A program made the translations under genes and the position numbers. The notes beneath the pieces are model-generated. The model saw only the letters and a list, made by a program, of their open reading frames with translations, was not told the origin of the DNA and did no database searches. A stretch of DNA of 33,101 nt from CAZZCN01 sp964652975. Lineage in GTDB: Bacteria > Bacillota > Clostridia > Saccharofermentanales > UBA5734. Below, one piece after another: positions 20,601-27,763 of this stretch. The DNA lies in contig CAZZCN010000030.1 of assembly GCA_964652975.1 (NCBI GenBank), positions 1 through 33,101 on the forward strand. The letters run 5' to 3'. Numbering within the stretch: the first letter of the stretch is position 1; each line of letters starts with the position of its first letter.

Positions 20601-21147
20601 TACTTGTAATGCTGTCCAAAATGGTAACAGAGGTTAATCCCGCACAATTTACAAAGGCGTTGTCCCCTATTGCTATAACGCTGTTTGGTATAATAATTTC
20701 ACTTAATTTGGTACAGTTTTCAAACGCCATTTGATCAATTACTAAAAGACCTTCATGTAATGTCACATCGGTAATTTCGGAGCAATCCTTAAATGCTAAT
20801 GCACCGATACTTAATACACCATCTGGAATTATTGCTCCGGTTAATCCACTACATCCTTGAAAAGCACTGTCACCTATAGATTCCAGAGCGCTTGGAAAAA
20901 CAACGCTAACAATTTCCGTATGGTTTTGAAAAACAAAGTCATAAATACCATTCACAACGTAACCATCCAATGTGTCCGGGATAACCAAATTGCTCTGGGT
21001 GCCGATATAGCCTGATATTATTGCATTATCATTCGCGAGTTCATAAATAAAATCCCCGCTTTGTCCTGCAAAAACTCGAAAACTTCCGATGGTAGAAGCC
21101 CAACCAACCAATGATAAAATTAAAAATACAGATAACAATTTCTTCAT
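17662..21147 (-). CDS. Secreted BspA-type LRR protein with Fn3, Ig-like and dockerin-like segments
   Basis: This 1161-residue exported protein has a signal peptide at 1-27 (MKKLLSVFLILSLVG, likely cut after VFA). About 20 LRR_5/BspA repeats of 23 residues follow (roughly 62-516; pattern IxIPDSVTSIGNSAFxxCxxL, often alternating IPDSV and IGxGV types). Then come an Fn3 domain (about 543-630), two or three Ig-like segments to about 900, and a dockerin-like segment at about 972-1035. Its first calcium loop (DVSGDGLIEIDDL) is good; its second (GDRQNISVSDLL) is degenerate. A further domain of about 125 residues ends the protein. BspA repeats usually mediate surface binding. The dockerin-like part may bind a cohesin or act only as a structural calcium site. 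I chose the ATG at 21147 because the signal peptide begins there and AAAGGAAG precedes it. Confidence 0.88.
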   Translation of the reverse strand: MKKLLSVFLILSLVGWASTIGSFRVFAGQSGDFIYELANDNAIISGYIGTQSNLVIPDTLDGYVVNGIYDFVFQNHTEIVSVVFPSALESIGDSAFQGCSGLTGAIIPDGVLSIGALAFKDCSEITDVTLHEGLLVIDQMAFENCTKLSEIIIPNSVIAIGDNAFVNCAGLTSVTILDSITSIGNSAFEDCTGMTSLDLGTGITIIESRSFLNCISLVSVTIPDSVTDIRLSAFEMCSELTFLTIGEGVTYIGATAFSRCSKLSSLIIPDSVTSLLDHTFENCSGLINVTIGNGVVSIYEGAFYGCTGITNLTIGSSVTRIRNSAFYGCIGLTSVVIPDSVTIIDDSAFQGCSGMTTLTLGSGLITISSNAFNDCSSITELNIPDSVTSIGNSSFDNCSGITSLTIGNGVTTIDNNAFSNCTGITELTLGNSVVSIGMDAFRHCINLTNLTIPDSVTTIGGSAFSMCNGLQRVVIGDNVTVIGSNAFEDCSSLTGAYIPPSTTIIGGEAFFSCYNLIIYGEAESFAQTYASQNNIPFIVGNIPEPPAAPVDFVSTGKTDTTVDLSWSEVPGVTGYNIYSGATKLNEEIIPETVYSATELIANTTYIFTVKAVNITVESPASAPLSVTTNPDSTPPVITIDEYPTNPTRENITVTANTNEGTLNTDYHTFTENGSFDFIATDESNNVTIVTVTITNIDRIPPVVTGVETVCSYRNARTIEFSDATAKLNEEEFISGSTVSLEGTYTLIVTDEAGNSTIVAFKIDKTAPIITIAPYDDTTPTNQEITVTASVNEGTLFESSHTFSENGSYQFIAIDPAGNIATRMITIKNIDKIAPIVGGVEEGGSYDIATITFNEGTAELNGNYCWNYYVVRESGNYQLVVTDATGNSTTVNFSINNTAYCCENGYITGVAPNTSLVDFESNLNILSSETTKIFGADEDEITGGSKDSFKASTGMYVQIYSNNIVMATRTIVVYGDVSGDGLIEIDDLTTIKANLLNITLLTGAFKSAGILGDRQNISVSDLLTLKKHLVGLQSITQTPPGGPVEISVPVDFKGTSLGDPSKNPVPPGGGTHELTATYLNDSSEILTAVFVTYVVKNGQVVSTFNIDKTFAPSEEYTFSHSTYIPATNDGSIVEVYFLMVDSLLTMKTENDTIKQIISNIRA
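19600..20960 (-). repeat. Array of about 20 tandem 69-base LRR repeats
   Basis: Tandem units of 69 bases encode 23-residue BspA-type leucine-rich repeats. Each is recognisable by the AF-x-x-C core, such as SAFQGCSG, NAFSNCTG and SSFDNCSG. Units are diverged at DNA level but still similar enough for recombination. Confidence 0.85.
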
Positions 21148-21500
21148 TTGATGACACTTCCTTTCGTTCCATGTAAAAAAATAAATATAATTCCTAAATC
21201 CGTTTTTTGAAAATTCAAGCAATTGATAATGATGGCAATGTTGTAAGTTCTGTAGAGCGCTATGTTTTGTAACGAAAATTAATAAACTGAATTTTTGAAA
21301 TGGCAAAGTACGATGAATAATTCATATACTTATTTTGCTTTCACTATTAGTAATAATTCCAACAGTTAGATAAAAAAGTAAAAAAGTAAAAATGAAATTA
21401 ATTTATTACTTTTTACAACATTATTATACTCCGAATTCAAATATTTTACACCCTCCTCCTATCACTTTATGAAGTTTTGTGGCTTTTCGCATCTATTTGT

Positions 21501-21508
21501 GGTACACT
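21501..21508 (+). promoter_or_regulatory. Candidate promoter for the DEAD-box helicase leader
   Basis: TGGTACACT (from the last base of the preceding T-G pair through 21508) fits an extended -10 with TACACT at 21503-21508. The nearest -35-like word, TTGTGG at 21477, is 20 bases upstream, which is long. If used, it gives a leader of about 210 bases containing the hairpin at 21541. Confidence 0.35.
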
Positions 21509-21540
21509 AACCCTAGTGAGAAATTAAAGCTCGAAACCGA

Positions 21541-21575
21541 CCGCAATTTTCTTCATGTGAAATTGTGGTTTTTTT
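21541..21575 (+). terminator. Terminator-like hairpin in helicase leader (possible attenuator)
   Basis: CCGCAATTT (21541-21549) pairs with AAATTGTGG (21560-21568), nine pairs including one G-U. A ten-base loop separates them and seven T follow directly (21569-21575). It lies about 150 bases before the helicase start and after the candidate promoter. It could end a short transcript or attenuate the gene. Confidence 0.6.
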
Positions 21576-21726
21576 ATGGGTAAAAATGCAAAATCAATAA
21601 TAAAATGAAATTTTCTTCATTACAAAATAGCAAATTGATTTTTCAAATTATACAAAAGCAAATTAAAAAAAAACAAATAATACAAAACAAATTAAAATCA
21701 GAAAGAAAAATAGAGGAATGAAAATT

Positions 21727-23448
21727 ATGACATTTAAAGACCTAGGCATAATGCCTTCAATACTAAAAGCTTTGGAGGAATCACAATACACGATACCAAC
21801 ATCCATCCAGGAACAAGCCATACCGCCTATTCTGGCTGGCAGAGACTTGTTGGGATGCGCGCAGACAGGAACCGGCAAGACTGCAGCTTTTGCGGTGCCG
21901 ACACTACAGAGACTGAGTGGTTTTGATAGTAATACCGGCAGAATTAATTCTGTAGATAAAGGCGATTTTGGAGGTTACACAGGCAAGGATAATTCAGCAG
22001 ATAAAAATAATAGCGAAGGCTATGAAAACAAGGACTTTGACGATGTCAATTATAATTCCAATAGTTACACAAGAAACTTGAACTCCAGAACAAACAGTCT
22101 AAATAACAGCAAACCCCAAAACCCCAAACGAGTTATCCGTGCCTTGGTATTAACCCCTACGCGGGAGCTGGCAATGCAGATATATGAAAGTTTTCGTACG
22201 TACGGACGTCATGTCGGGCTTAGGTCATGCGTTATTTTTGGTGGAGTTTCCCAGAAACCTCAAGAAGACACTCTTTCAAAGGGTGTTGATATTTTGGTTG
22301 CGACTCCCGGAAGACTCTGTGACCTTATGAGCCAGAGGCTTATTGACCTTCGTCACATTGAGATTATGATTTTGGACGAAGCAGACCGTATGCTTGATAT
22401 GGGATTCAGCCATGATGTAAAGAAAATAATCTCGAAAACGCCTGAAGAACGGCAGACGCTTTTCTTTTCGGCTACAATGCCACTTGAGATTGTTAAAATG
22501 TCAAGTTCAATGCTTGTTAATCCCGTAAAGCTTGAGATAACACCTGAATCACCCACTGTCGAAGCTATAAGCCAGTCGGTATATTTTGTAGACAAACTCA
22601 ATAAACGTCTTTTGCTTCTTCATTTACTTAAGAATCCTGATATTGAATCCGCGTTGATTTTCACCCGTACAAAGCATGGAGCAGACCGCGTAGTCAAGGA
22701 TTTGCTAAATGGACAAATACCTGCACAGGCGATTCACGGCAACAAGTCGCAGAACGCCCGTCAGCATGCGCTTGACAGTTTCAAGAAGAAAGCTACAAGA
22801 ATTCTGGTTGCAACCGATATTGCAGCTCGAGGTATAGACATAGACTGTCTTTCACATGTGTTTAATTTTGATTTGCCGGAAATACCTGAATCCTATGTAC
22901 ACAGGATCGGCCGTACAGGAAGAGCGGGTCAGAACGGTGTTGCGATATCCTTTTGTGATTTTGAAGAAAAAAAACTGCTTGTTGCGATTGAGAAATGGTG
23001 CGCAAAGCCAATTCCAGTTATCGATAACCACCCCTACCCTCTTTTGATAACAACTATTCTTCCGAAGCCAGAAGTACATAGGCGCGGTGAACGCGGTTTG
23101 CCTGGGACTGATAATGGAAGACACAGTGAAAACAGACGTGGTGATAGAAACCAACCTGGCACAGCCAATGGAATTCATGGCGACAGGAAAAGTCAAAACC
23201 GGTCAGCTGGACAATCCAAGCAAAACAACCCACATGACACCCTCAAAAATAAATCTGAAAACAGACCCCAGGATTCATCACAGGGTAGGTCACAAAATAG
23301 AACACAAGATAACAGTTTACTCGACAATTCTCAAGACAGAACACAAAGAAGACCTCAAAATCAGCCTCATAGCAAGCCTCAAAGCAAGTCGCAATACAAG
23401 CCTCAGGAAAGCAGGGGCAATAGAATTTTGCACAAGGTTGAGTTCTAA
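21727..23448 (+). CDS. DEAD-box ATP-dependent RNA helicase
   Basis: This helicase unwinds RNA duplexes in ribosome assembly, RNA decay or cold adaptation. Conserved motifs, numbered from the ATG at 21718: the Q region with PTSIQEQAIP near 27-37, Walker A AQTGTGKT at 48-55, PTREL at 147-151, ATPGRL at 195-200, DEAD at 220-223, SAT at 241-243, ATDIAARGID and HRIGRTGRAG. The C-terminal tail of about 130 residues is rich in Arg, Asn, Gln and Ser, as in RNA-binding tails of this family. Residues 68-137 are an extra Asn/Asp/Ser/Gly-rich insertion between motifs I and Ia. I chose the ATG at 21727 because GAGG at 21713 is only one base from the ATG at 21718 but ten from this one. Confidence 0.95.
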   Translation: MTFKDLGIMPSILKALEESQYTIPTSIQEQAIPPILAGRDLLGCAQTGTGKTAAFAVPTLQRLSGFDSNTGRINSVDKGDFGGYTGKDNSADKNNSEGYENKDFDDVNYNSNSYTRNLNSRTNSLNNSKPQNPKRVIRALVLTPTRELAMQIYESFRTYGRHVGLRSCVIFGGVSQKPQEDTLSKGVDILVATPGRLCDLMSQRLIDLRHIEIMILDEADRMLDMGFSHDVKKIISKTPEERQTLFFSATMPLEIVKMSSSMLVNPVKLEITPESPTVEAISQSVYFVDKLNKRLLLLHLLKNPDIESALIFTRTKHGADRVVKDLLNGQIPAQAIHGNKSQNARQHALDSFKKKATRILVATDIAARGIDIDCLSHVFNFDLPEIPESYVHRIGRTGRAGQNGVAISFCDFEEKKLLVAIEKWCAKPIPVIDNHPYPLLITTILPKPEVHRRGERGLPGTDNGRHSENRRGDRNQPGTANGIHGDRKSQNRSAGQSKQNNPHDTLKNKSENRPQDSSQGRSQNRTQDNSLLDNSQDRTQRRPQNQPHSKPQSKSQYKPQESRGNRILHKVEF

Positions 23449-23499
23449 GGATTCATTAATATCCAATAAATATATAAATAATTAATGAATAAATAATTA

Positions 23500-23547
23500 A
23501 AAAATAGCATATCGATCAATATATATTGAATGATATGCTATTTTTTT
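23500..23547 (+). terminator. Strong intrinsic terminator, possibly bidirectional
   Basis: AAAAATAGCATATC (23500-23513) pairs with GATATGCTATTTTT (23532-23545), and T continues to 23547. The loop contains the perfect palindrome TCAATATATATTGA, which can extend the stem. The A-run on the left arm gives a T-run on the minus strand. It could therefore also end transcription from the phosphatase gene that stops at 23684. Confidence 0.9.
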
Positions 23548-23683
23548 GTGACTATTTACTTCTAATTGAATAGGTGAATTATCAATAAATGTAAAATATT
23601 TCGTGGTATAGTTTCATATAGTGGTATGAATTACTGAAATGTCTCTGAGAGCTGTAAAAAGTAAATAATAGTATTGAAATATT

Positions 23684-24934
23684 TTACACAATCAAATTCT
23701 CTCGGATTGTGTCAATTTGGCTTTGCGTGACACCGATATATAAAAGGAATTTTTCTGACTTGCTCATAAAGCTGTCAGACTCATCGCCTAAAGAGTTCAG
23801 GTAGACTATCATATTGGCGAAATCTTCGTAAGTCCTGGTACGCTCACCCCAAATTGAAAACGAAGTAAGCTCATAGTCGAGGCAAAGGTCGTAAAAATCC
23901 ACACCGAGCATCGCGTTCAACAGAAATCCGACAGTTCCTGCACGGTCGGCGCCGCCATAGCAATGAAAAATAATCGGATAGTTGTTTTTGTCGGCAAAAA
24001 TCTCAAAGCACTTTCTGTAGGGTTCAACAAAGATGCTTTCGCTTATGTTATTGTATGGCGCAATTGGAATATTGATATAATTGACTTTTTCTTCGTCGAG
24101 TATTGGACCTATCTCCTCTTCCATGCTTCTCATATCGAGGTCTGTTTTTATTTTCAGTTCGTCCAGAAGAACACTTTTACCTTCGTCAGTCAAATTGGCA
24201 CTTGTATTGAATGCAGCGCTTCTAATAATGAGGCCTTGTATGACTTTCCTTCCGTCAGTGGTCTCCCAGCCGCCCATATCCCTGACATTGGTGATATTAG
24301 GCACCTTCAGCCAGCGAGGAGGATTGCTCGATACTGTAAAATGGAACGTGTCGGAAGATGCGACCTCTTCCCCGTCTTTACTGGCAACAACTTTCCAGAA
24401 ATATTCCATGCCAAGTTGAAAATTATTAAAAACCATACCAGCTGTTGCGGATAAATTTTCGTTGCTTGACAGATTTGGTTTTTCGTTACTAAAGAAAATT
24501 TTATCATCATCGGTTAAAATTTCATTATCTGTATTTTCAGTTAAATTACCATTATATGTTTTATTGTTTTTTGTGATATATGGATTGTCATTTGAAACTC
24601 TCATGTTACCTGCTTCAACCAAACCACTTGTCCTTTTTATTCGATCAATATCAGTGAAATCAGCATTTTTTGAAATAACAACTTCGTAATCAATTACCCC
24701 CGCACTGCAACCGTTACATTCCCATTCAAAATAAATGTCTTCAGGAACCGACCTGTCATCCCCTGATGCAATCAGCTTCATCCATTCGATTGCTTCCCTG
24801 TCCGTTCCTAACTGGACGACTTTGTTCCGAGAAATATTGCCAAGCTCCCTTTGCTTTGAAATATATTCGATATGATAGGGCTTTTGCTGTTCGACAAATG
24901 CATTGTTTGATGGATTTATTAATGTGATTTTCAT
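23684..24934 (-). CDS. Tyrosine/serine protein phosphatase-like protein
   Basis: The C-terminal half (about 205-416) is a Tyr_phosphatase3-type domain. It has NITNVRDMGGWETTDG near 213-228, a RSAAFN motif, and the P-loop HCYGGADRAGT with Cys325 and Arg331. The N-terminal 200 residues look like an Fn3/Ig-type beta domain (WECNGCSAGVIDYEVVISKN, then EYFWKVVASKDGEEVASSDTF across a gap). An Asn-rich insertion lies at about 112-166. There is no signal peptide, so it is probably cytoplasmic. It lies 39 bases after hipA on the same strand, which suggests co-transcription. The ribosome binding site is only GGGG-like. The substrate (phosphoprotein or phosphoinositide-like) is unknown. Confidence 0.85.
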   Translation of the reverse strand: MKITLINPSNNAFVEQQKPYHIEYISKQRELGNISRNKVVQLGTDREAIEWMKLIASGDDRSVPEDIYFEWECNGCSAGVIDYEVVISKNADFTDIDRIKRTSGLVEAGNMRVSNDNPYITKNNKTYNGNLTENTDNEILTDDDKIFFSNEKPNLSSNENLSATAGMVFNNFQLGMEYFWKVVASKDGEEVASSDTFHFTVSSNPPRWLKVPNITNVRDMGGWETTDGRKVIQGLIIRSAAFNTSANLTDEGKSVLLDELKIKTDLDMRSMEEEIGPILDEEKVNYINIPIAPYNNISESIFVEPYRKCFEIFADKNNYPIIFHCYGGADRAGTVGFLLNAMLGVDFYDLCLDYELTSFSIWGERTRTYEDFANMIVYLNSLGDESDSFMSKSEKFLLYIGVTQSQIDTIRENLIV

Positions 24935-24973
24935 ATATGACTACCCCGTTTCTTTATATACTGACCTTATTAT

Positions 24974-26101
24974 TTACTTAAGTTTGTAATTATCGACTGT
25001 TTTCTTGATTTGTGTAGCAATATTTTCTGCTTTACTTTCATTTATTCCAATTTTTTTGGCTACCTCTAGAATGTCTGCAATACCAGGATTTTTACCATTT
25101 CCATTGATACAGGTAGCGTGTTCTCCACCGATTGATGAACTGTATGTAAGGTCGTATGCTGGTGAAAGCTGCCAACTATTATTTTCGTCATTATATAAAA
25201 AAGTAAAATTCTTCGAATGGTCGTCGCGATTGTGTGCAAAAACGTTAAAACACATAAGGCGATAGATTTTCTCCACTTCCGCATAATTCTTCGTAAGTTC
25301 CAGTGTTACCCTTAATAAGATATTATAGTCCAGATTAGGTATGCGATGTGAGGTCTCTAATAGAGCACTAGCGGAAAGCATGTGAATCTTTCTAATCGTT
25401 CCTGTAGATTCAATTTTTCTGTCAAATCTTCGCGTGCCAAAATAGCCTGAACATGTGGATGATGGAAACAGCTTTGTATCTTCCATTTCAATTCCGCATT
25501 CCTTGGCACATAGTGAATATCGATATTCTTTTTCGCCTATATCCTTAGAATCCTCAGATGATGGAAATTTAACAATCCATTCCTCTCCTTCAAAATTAGT
25601 TAATATTTTAGGTCTGGCTCCACCTAAGGAACCTCCAAGAGTGAATAATTCGTCAAGATTATCATTATATTCGGTAGTAAGAATCTGTTTGCACTCTAGA
25701 GCAATTTTATCAAGATCAATAGTAGTTTTAAGTTCGCTTTCAAGATGATAATCTGGCTTATAAGTCAGTGCACCCATTCCTGTCGACCCAACAATAGCAA
25801 GCCTGTCCAAACTGTTAATCTCAAATGGATTGATTTTGTTCCTCAATAACAACCTGTCTAATAACAATCTACCCCAACCATCCGGTAAACTATCAGCAAA
25901 AACTCCAAATAATCCGTCAAATGGGTCGGTCTTAGGAATGAATACACGCTTCTCCAATGGCAATGAAAATGGGCTGATTGAAAATCCGGTATTGAGCCAT
26001 TCTCTATCATATTCAAAGGCCGCAAGCTGATTCTTGTAAAGTGCCATAGTTCCTACAAGCCTGTCATTAAAACGAATTAATAATGTCTTACTCCTGTCCA
26101 T
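24974..26101 (-). CDS. HipA family toxin kinase
   Basis: HipA toxins are Ser/Thr kinases; E. coli HipA phosphorylates glutamyl-tRNA synthetase and causes growth arrest. This 375-residue protein has the N-terminal subdomain (FGVFADSLPDGWGRLLLDRLL near 65-85), the glycine-rich loop region GGSLGGARPK at 156-165, a lysine in WIVKFP near 175-180, the catalytic HNRDDHSKN at 290-298, and AYDL at 315-318 in the position of the metal-binding DFG-like motif. All key residues look intact. AGGAG seven bases before the ATG supports the start. It overlaps the antitoxin gene by 14 bases, the usual coupled hipBA arrangement. Confidence 0.93.
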   Translation of the reverse strand: MDRSKTLLIRFNDRLVGTMALYKNQLAAFEYDREWLNTGFSISPFSLPLEKRVFIPKTDPFDGLFGVFADSLPDGWGRLLLDRLLLRNKINPFEINSLDRLAIVGSTGMGALTYKPDYHLESELKTTIDLDKIALECKQILTTEYNDNLDELFTLGGSLGGARPKILTNFEGEEWIVKFPSSEDSKDIGEKEYRYSLCAKECGIEMEDTKLFPSSTCSGYFGTRRFDRKIESTGTIRKIHMLSASALLETSHRIPNLDYNILLRVTLELTKNYAEVEKIYRLMCFNVFAHNRDDHSKNFTFLYNDENNSWQLSPAYDLTYSSSIGGEHATCINGNGKNPGIADILEVAKKIGINESKAENIATQIKKTVDNYKLK

Positions 26102-26393
26102 CTATAATCTCCTGTATGGAAGTAAACGTCTGATTGGTAAAGAGATTGTCCAGTTCATCCTCGCATCTTAGTGCTATTGCAATTTTAGTTAATGAAAAAA
26201 GAGATACTTCTCCTGTAAGTTCGAACCGCTTTAATGACCCAAGGCTGACACCTGACATTTCACTCAATTTTCGTTGTGAAATTCCAAGTCTTTTCCTTGT
26301 GTTGCGAATACGAAGTGCAATGCCAGCATTAATCTCTATTGGTGTTTTTTGTTTTAAAAATGTATTAATCATAGCTAATATGTTATCCCATAT
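26088..26393 (-). CDS. HipB-like XRE antitoxin, partial (5' end in assembly gap)
   Basis: The visible 101 residues end at 26088 and contain an XRE-type helix-turn-helix (RIRNTRKRLGISQRKLSEMSGVSLGSLKRFE) followed by a C-terminal tail. The reading frame runs into the 100-N gap, so the start is not visible. A Met within MINTFLKQK is possible but has no Shine-Dalgarno. HipB binds HipA and represses the operon; its promoter is probably in the gap. I do not extend the gene across the N run. Confidence 0.85.
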   Translation of the reverse strand: MWDNILAMINTFLKQKTPIEINAGIALRIRNTRKRLGISQRKLSEMSGVSLGSLKRFELTGEVSLFSLTKIAIALRCEDELDNLFTNQTFTSIQEIIDGQE

Positions 26394-26493
26394 NNNNNNN
26401 NNNNNNNNNNNNNNNNNNNNNNNNNNNNNNNNNNNNNNNNNNNNNNNNNNNNNNNNNNNNNNNNNNNNNNNNNNNNNNNNNNNNNNNNNNNNN
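26394..26493. other. Assembly gap of exactly 100 N
   Basis: A run of exactly 100 N is a common placeholder for a scaffold gap of unknown size. The true distance and content between the hipB-like gene and the SDR gene are unknown. Confidence 0.97.
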
Positions 26494-26514
26494 GACTCTG
26501 CTATAAAATGATAC

Positions 26515-26544
26515 TTGTTATTAGTTATTATCAAAGTTTACAAT
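26515..26544 (+). promoter_or_regulatory. Candidate promoter for the SDR gene
   Basis: TTGTTA (26515-26520) and TACAAT (26539-26544) are separated by 18 bases. They lie about 40 bases before the ATG at 26587, just right of the assembly gap. Confidence 0.4.
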
Positions 26545-26586
26545 TTTCTATACACACAACACTTGAGATTTTGAAAGAAGGCAAAT

Positions 26587-27375
26587 ATGAAAATCGTTGT
26601 TATCACAGGCAGCTCCAGAGGTATCGGACTGGCAATGGCCATCGAATTTTTGAAAGCCGGATGCAATGTAACCGTTTCCGGGAGACGTGAGGCTTTGCCG
26701 CAGGAGACGCTTGTAAATCTTGAGCCTTTTGAGGGAAAATATTTGTATGTCACCTGCAATGTTCAGTTTAAGGATGATTTACAGAAACTTTGGGATGAAA
26801 CGGTAGACAAATGGGGTAAGGTTGACATCTGGATCAACAACGCCGGTCAAAACGCTCCGCACGCCTTTATACAAAACACATTGGAGTGCTACACATCCAA
26901 TGTTATTGCAACAAACATAACCGGAATGATATACGGGTCACAGGTAGCGACTTCAGGCATGCTGTCACAAAGAAGCGGCGCAATCTATAATATGGAGGGA
27001 CTTGGATCCAACAATATGATCCAGCCTAAGACGATTCTATATGGTACAACCAAGCATGCCCTGACATACTTTACCAAAGGCCTGGCCAAGGAGTTAAAAG
27101 GCACCGGAATAATCGTTGGCAGACTCTCCCCTGGAATGATGCTCACAGACTTTATCACAAAATCACCCGACGGCGAAGTTGCAGCAATCGAAACCGACAA
27201 ATCCTTCATATCCATATTCAACATTCTAGCTGACAAGCCTGAGACTGTCGCAGAGTTTTTTATTCCTAGGATTCTTGCGAACAAAAAGAACAATGTTCAA
27301 ATCGCCTGGCTCACCAACAGCAAGGCTGCCGGTAGATTTATCATGGCACCGTTCCGTAAAAGGAAGTTGGTATAA
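26587..27375 (+). CDS. SDR family oxidoreductase
   Basis: This 262-residue short-chain dehydrogenase has the nucleotide-binding TGSSRGIG at 7-14, NNAG at 84-87, and the catalytic YGTTK with Tyr152 and Lys156. An Arg-rich turn (GRREALP) after the second strand favours NADPH. The catalytic Ser position is replaced by the segment NMEGLGSNN with Ser141, a form seen in the NYC1/NOL (chlorophyll b reductase-like) group of SDRs. That points to a subfamily and not to chlorophyll metabolism here. AGAAGG five bases before the ATG supports the start. The substrate is unknown. Confidence 0.9.
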   Translation: MKIVVITGSSRGIGLAMAIEFLKAGCNVTVSGRREALPQETLVNLEPFEGKYLYVTCNVQFKDDLQKLWDETVDKWGKVDIWINNAGQNAPHAFIQNTLECYTSNVIATNITGMIYGSQVATSGMLSQRSGAIYNMEGLGSNNMIQPKTILYGTTKHALTYFTKGLAKELKGTGIIVGRLSPGMMLTDFITKSPDGEVAAIETDKSFISIFNILADKPETVAEFFIPRILANKKNNVQIAWLTNSKAAGRFIMAPFRKRKLV

Positions 27376-27763
27376 ATATTTTATCTTAATATAATCTGAA
27401 AATTGTTCAATCGTTTTATCATCATTTGAACCGGGAATTGATCAATTGCTTCATTTTCATATAAACAGCAATCGAGAATTAGTGGAAATAGGTTTTGCAA
27501 TTTTAGCTTCACAACAACTGATAATTGATGTATAATTATATTTGTTATTACTAATTATTTGTTTCATGAGAGTCTATCTACTTTATGGTATGTTTTTCAA
27601 TTCATTTGAAGCCATACAACCATAGTAGCATAATACATTGACAAACTTGGAGACATAACCGGATATTGTTTTTACACCGAAAATACAACCTGTAAAATAT
27701 GTTTACAAAAGCATGAATTTTTTAATAAAACACATTAATAAATTGAATTTGGGGGATTTAACT
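27376..27763 (+). other. Intergenic region upstream of the DUF4349 gene
   Basis: These 388 bases hold no supported gene. They include the perfect 12-base palindrome AATTGATCAATT (around 27436-27447), a weak GTTCAA/TTGAAC inverted repeat near 27404-27430, and two candidate promoters near 27638-27698. I see no clear terminator for the SDR gene. Confidence 0.6.
27638..27698 (+). promoter_or_regulatory. Two candidate promoters for the DUF4349 lipoprotein
   Basis: The first has a perfect -35 TTGACA (27638-27643), 18 bases, then GATATT (27662-27667). The second has TTTACA (27671-27676), 16 bases, then TAAAAT (27693-27698). In the second, TTTACA and TGTAAA also form an inverted repeat. Both would give leaders of less than 100 bases. 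Confidence 0.5.

Larger units (their letters stand above)
21148..21726. other. Divergent intergenic region between LRR and DEAD helicase genes
   Basis: These 579 bases hold the start signals of two divergent genes. The helicase side has a candidate promoter (21503-21508), a hairpin with a T-run (21541-21575), and repeats of the word ATTTTCTTCAT at 21546-21556 and 21610-21620. The LRR side has only weak AT-rich promoter-like words. No gene is supported. Confidence 0.6.

Noticed and set aside
19640..20734. Long plus-strand frames opposite the LRR array
   Set aside because: They mirror the 69-base repeats of the true minus-strand gene and lack start signals.
19600..20960. Possible CRISPR-like array because of regular spacing
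   Set aside because: The 69-base period is coding in one continuous frame and encodes leucine-rich repeats; there are no constant repeats with unique spacers.
26494..26534. Minus-strand frame right of the N gap as the start of the hipB-like gene
   Set aside because: It begins with TTG without a ribosome binding site, and joining it to the gene would need the unknown gap to keep frame.
26587..27375. Chlorophyll b reductase
   Set aside because: The SDR resembles that subfamily in its NMEGLGS segment, but nothing else in the window suggests pigment metabolism, so only the family is called.
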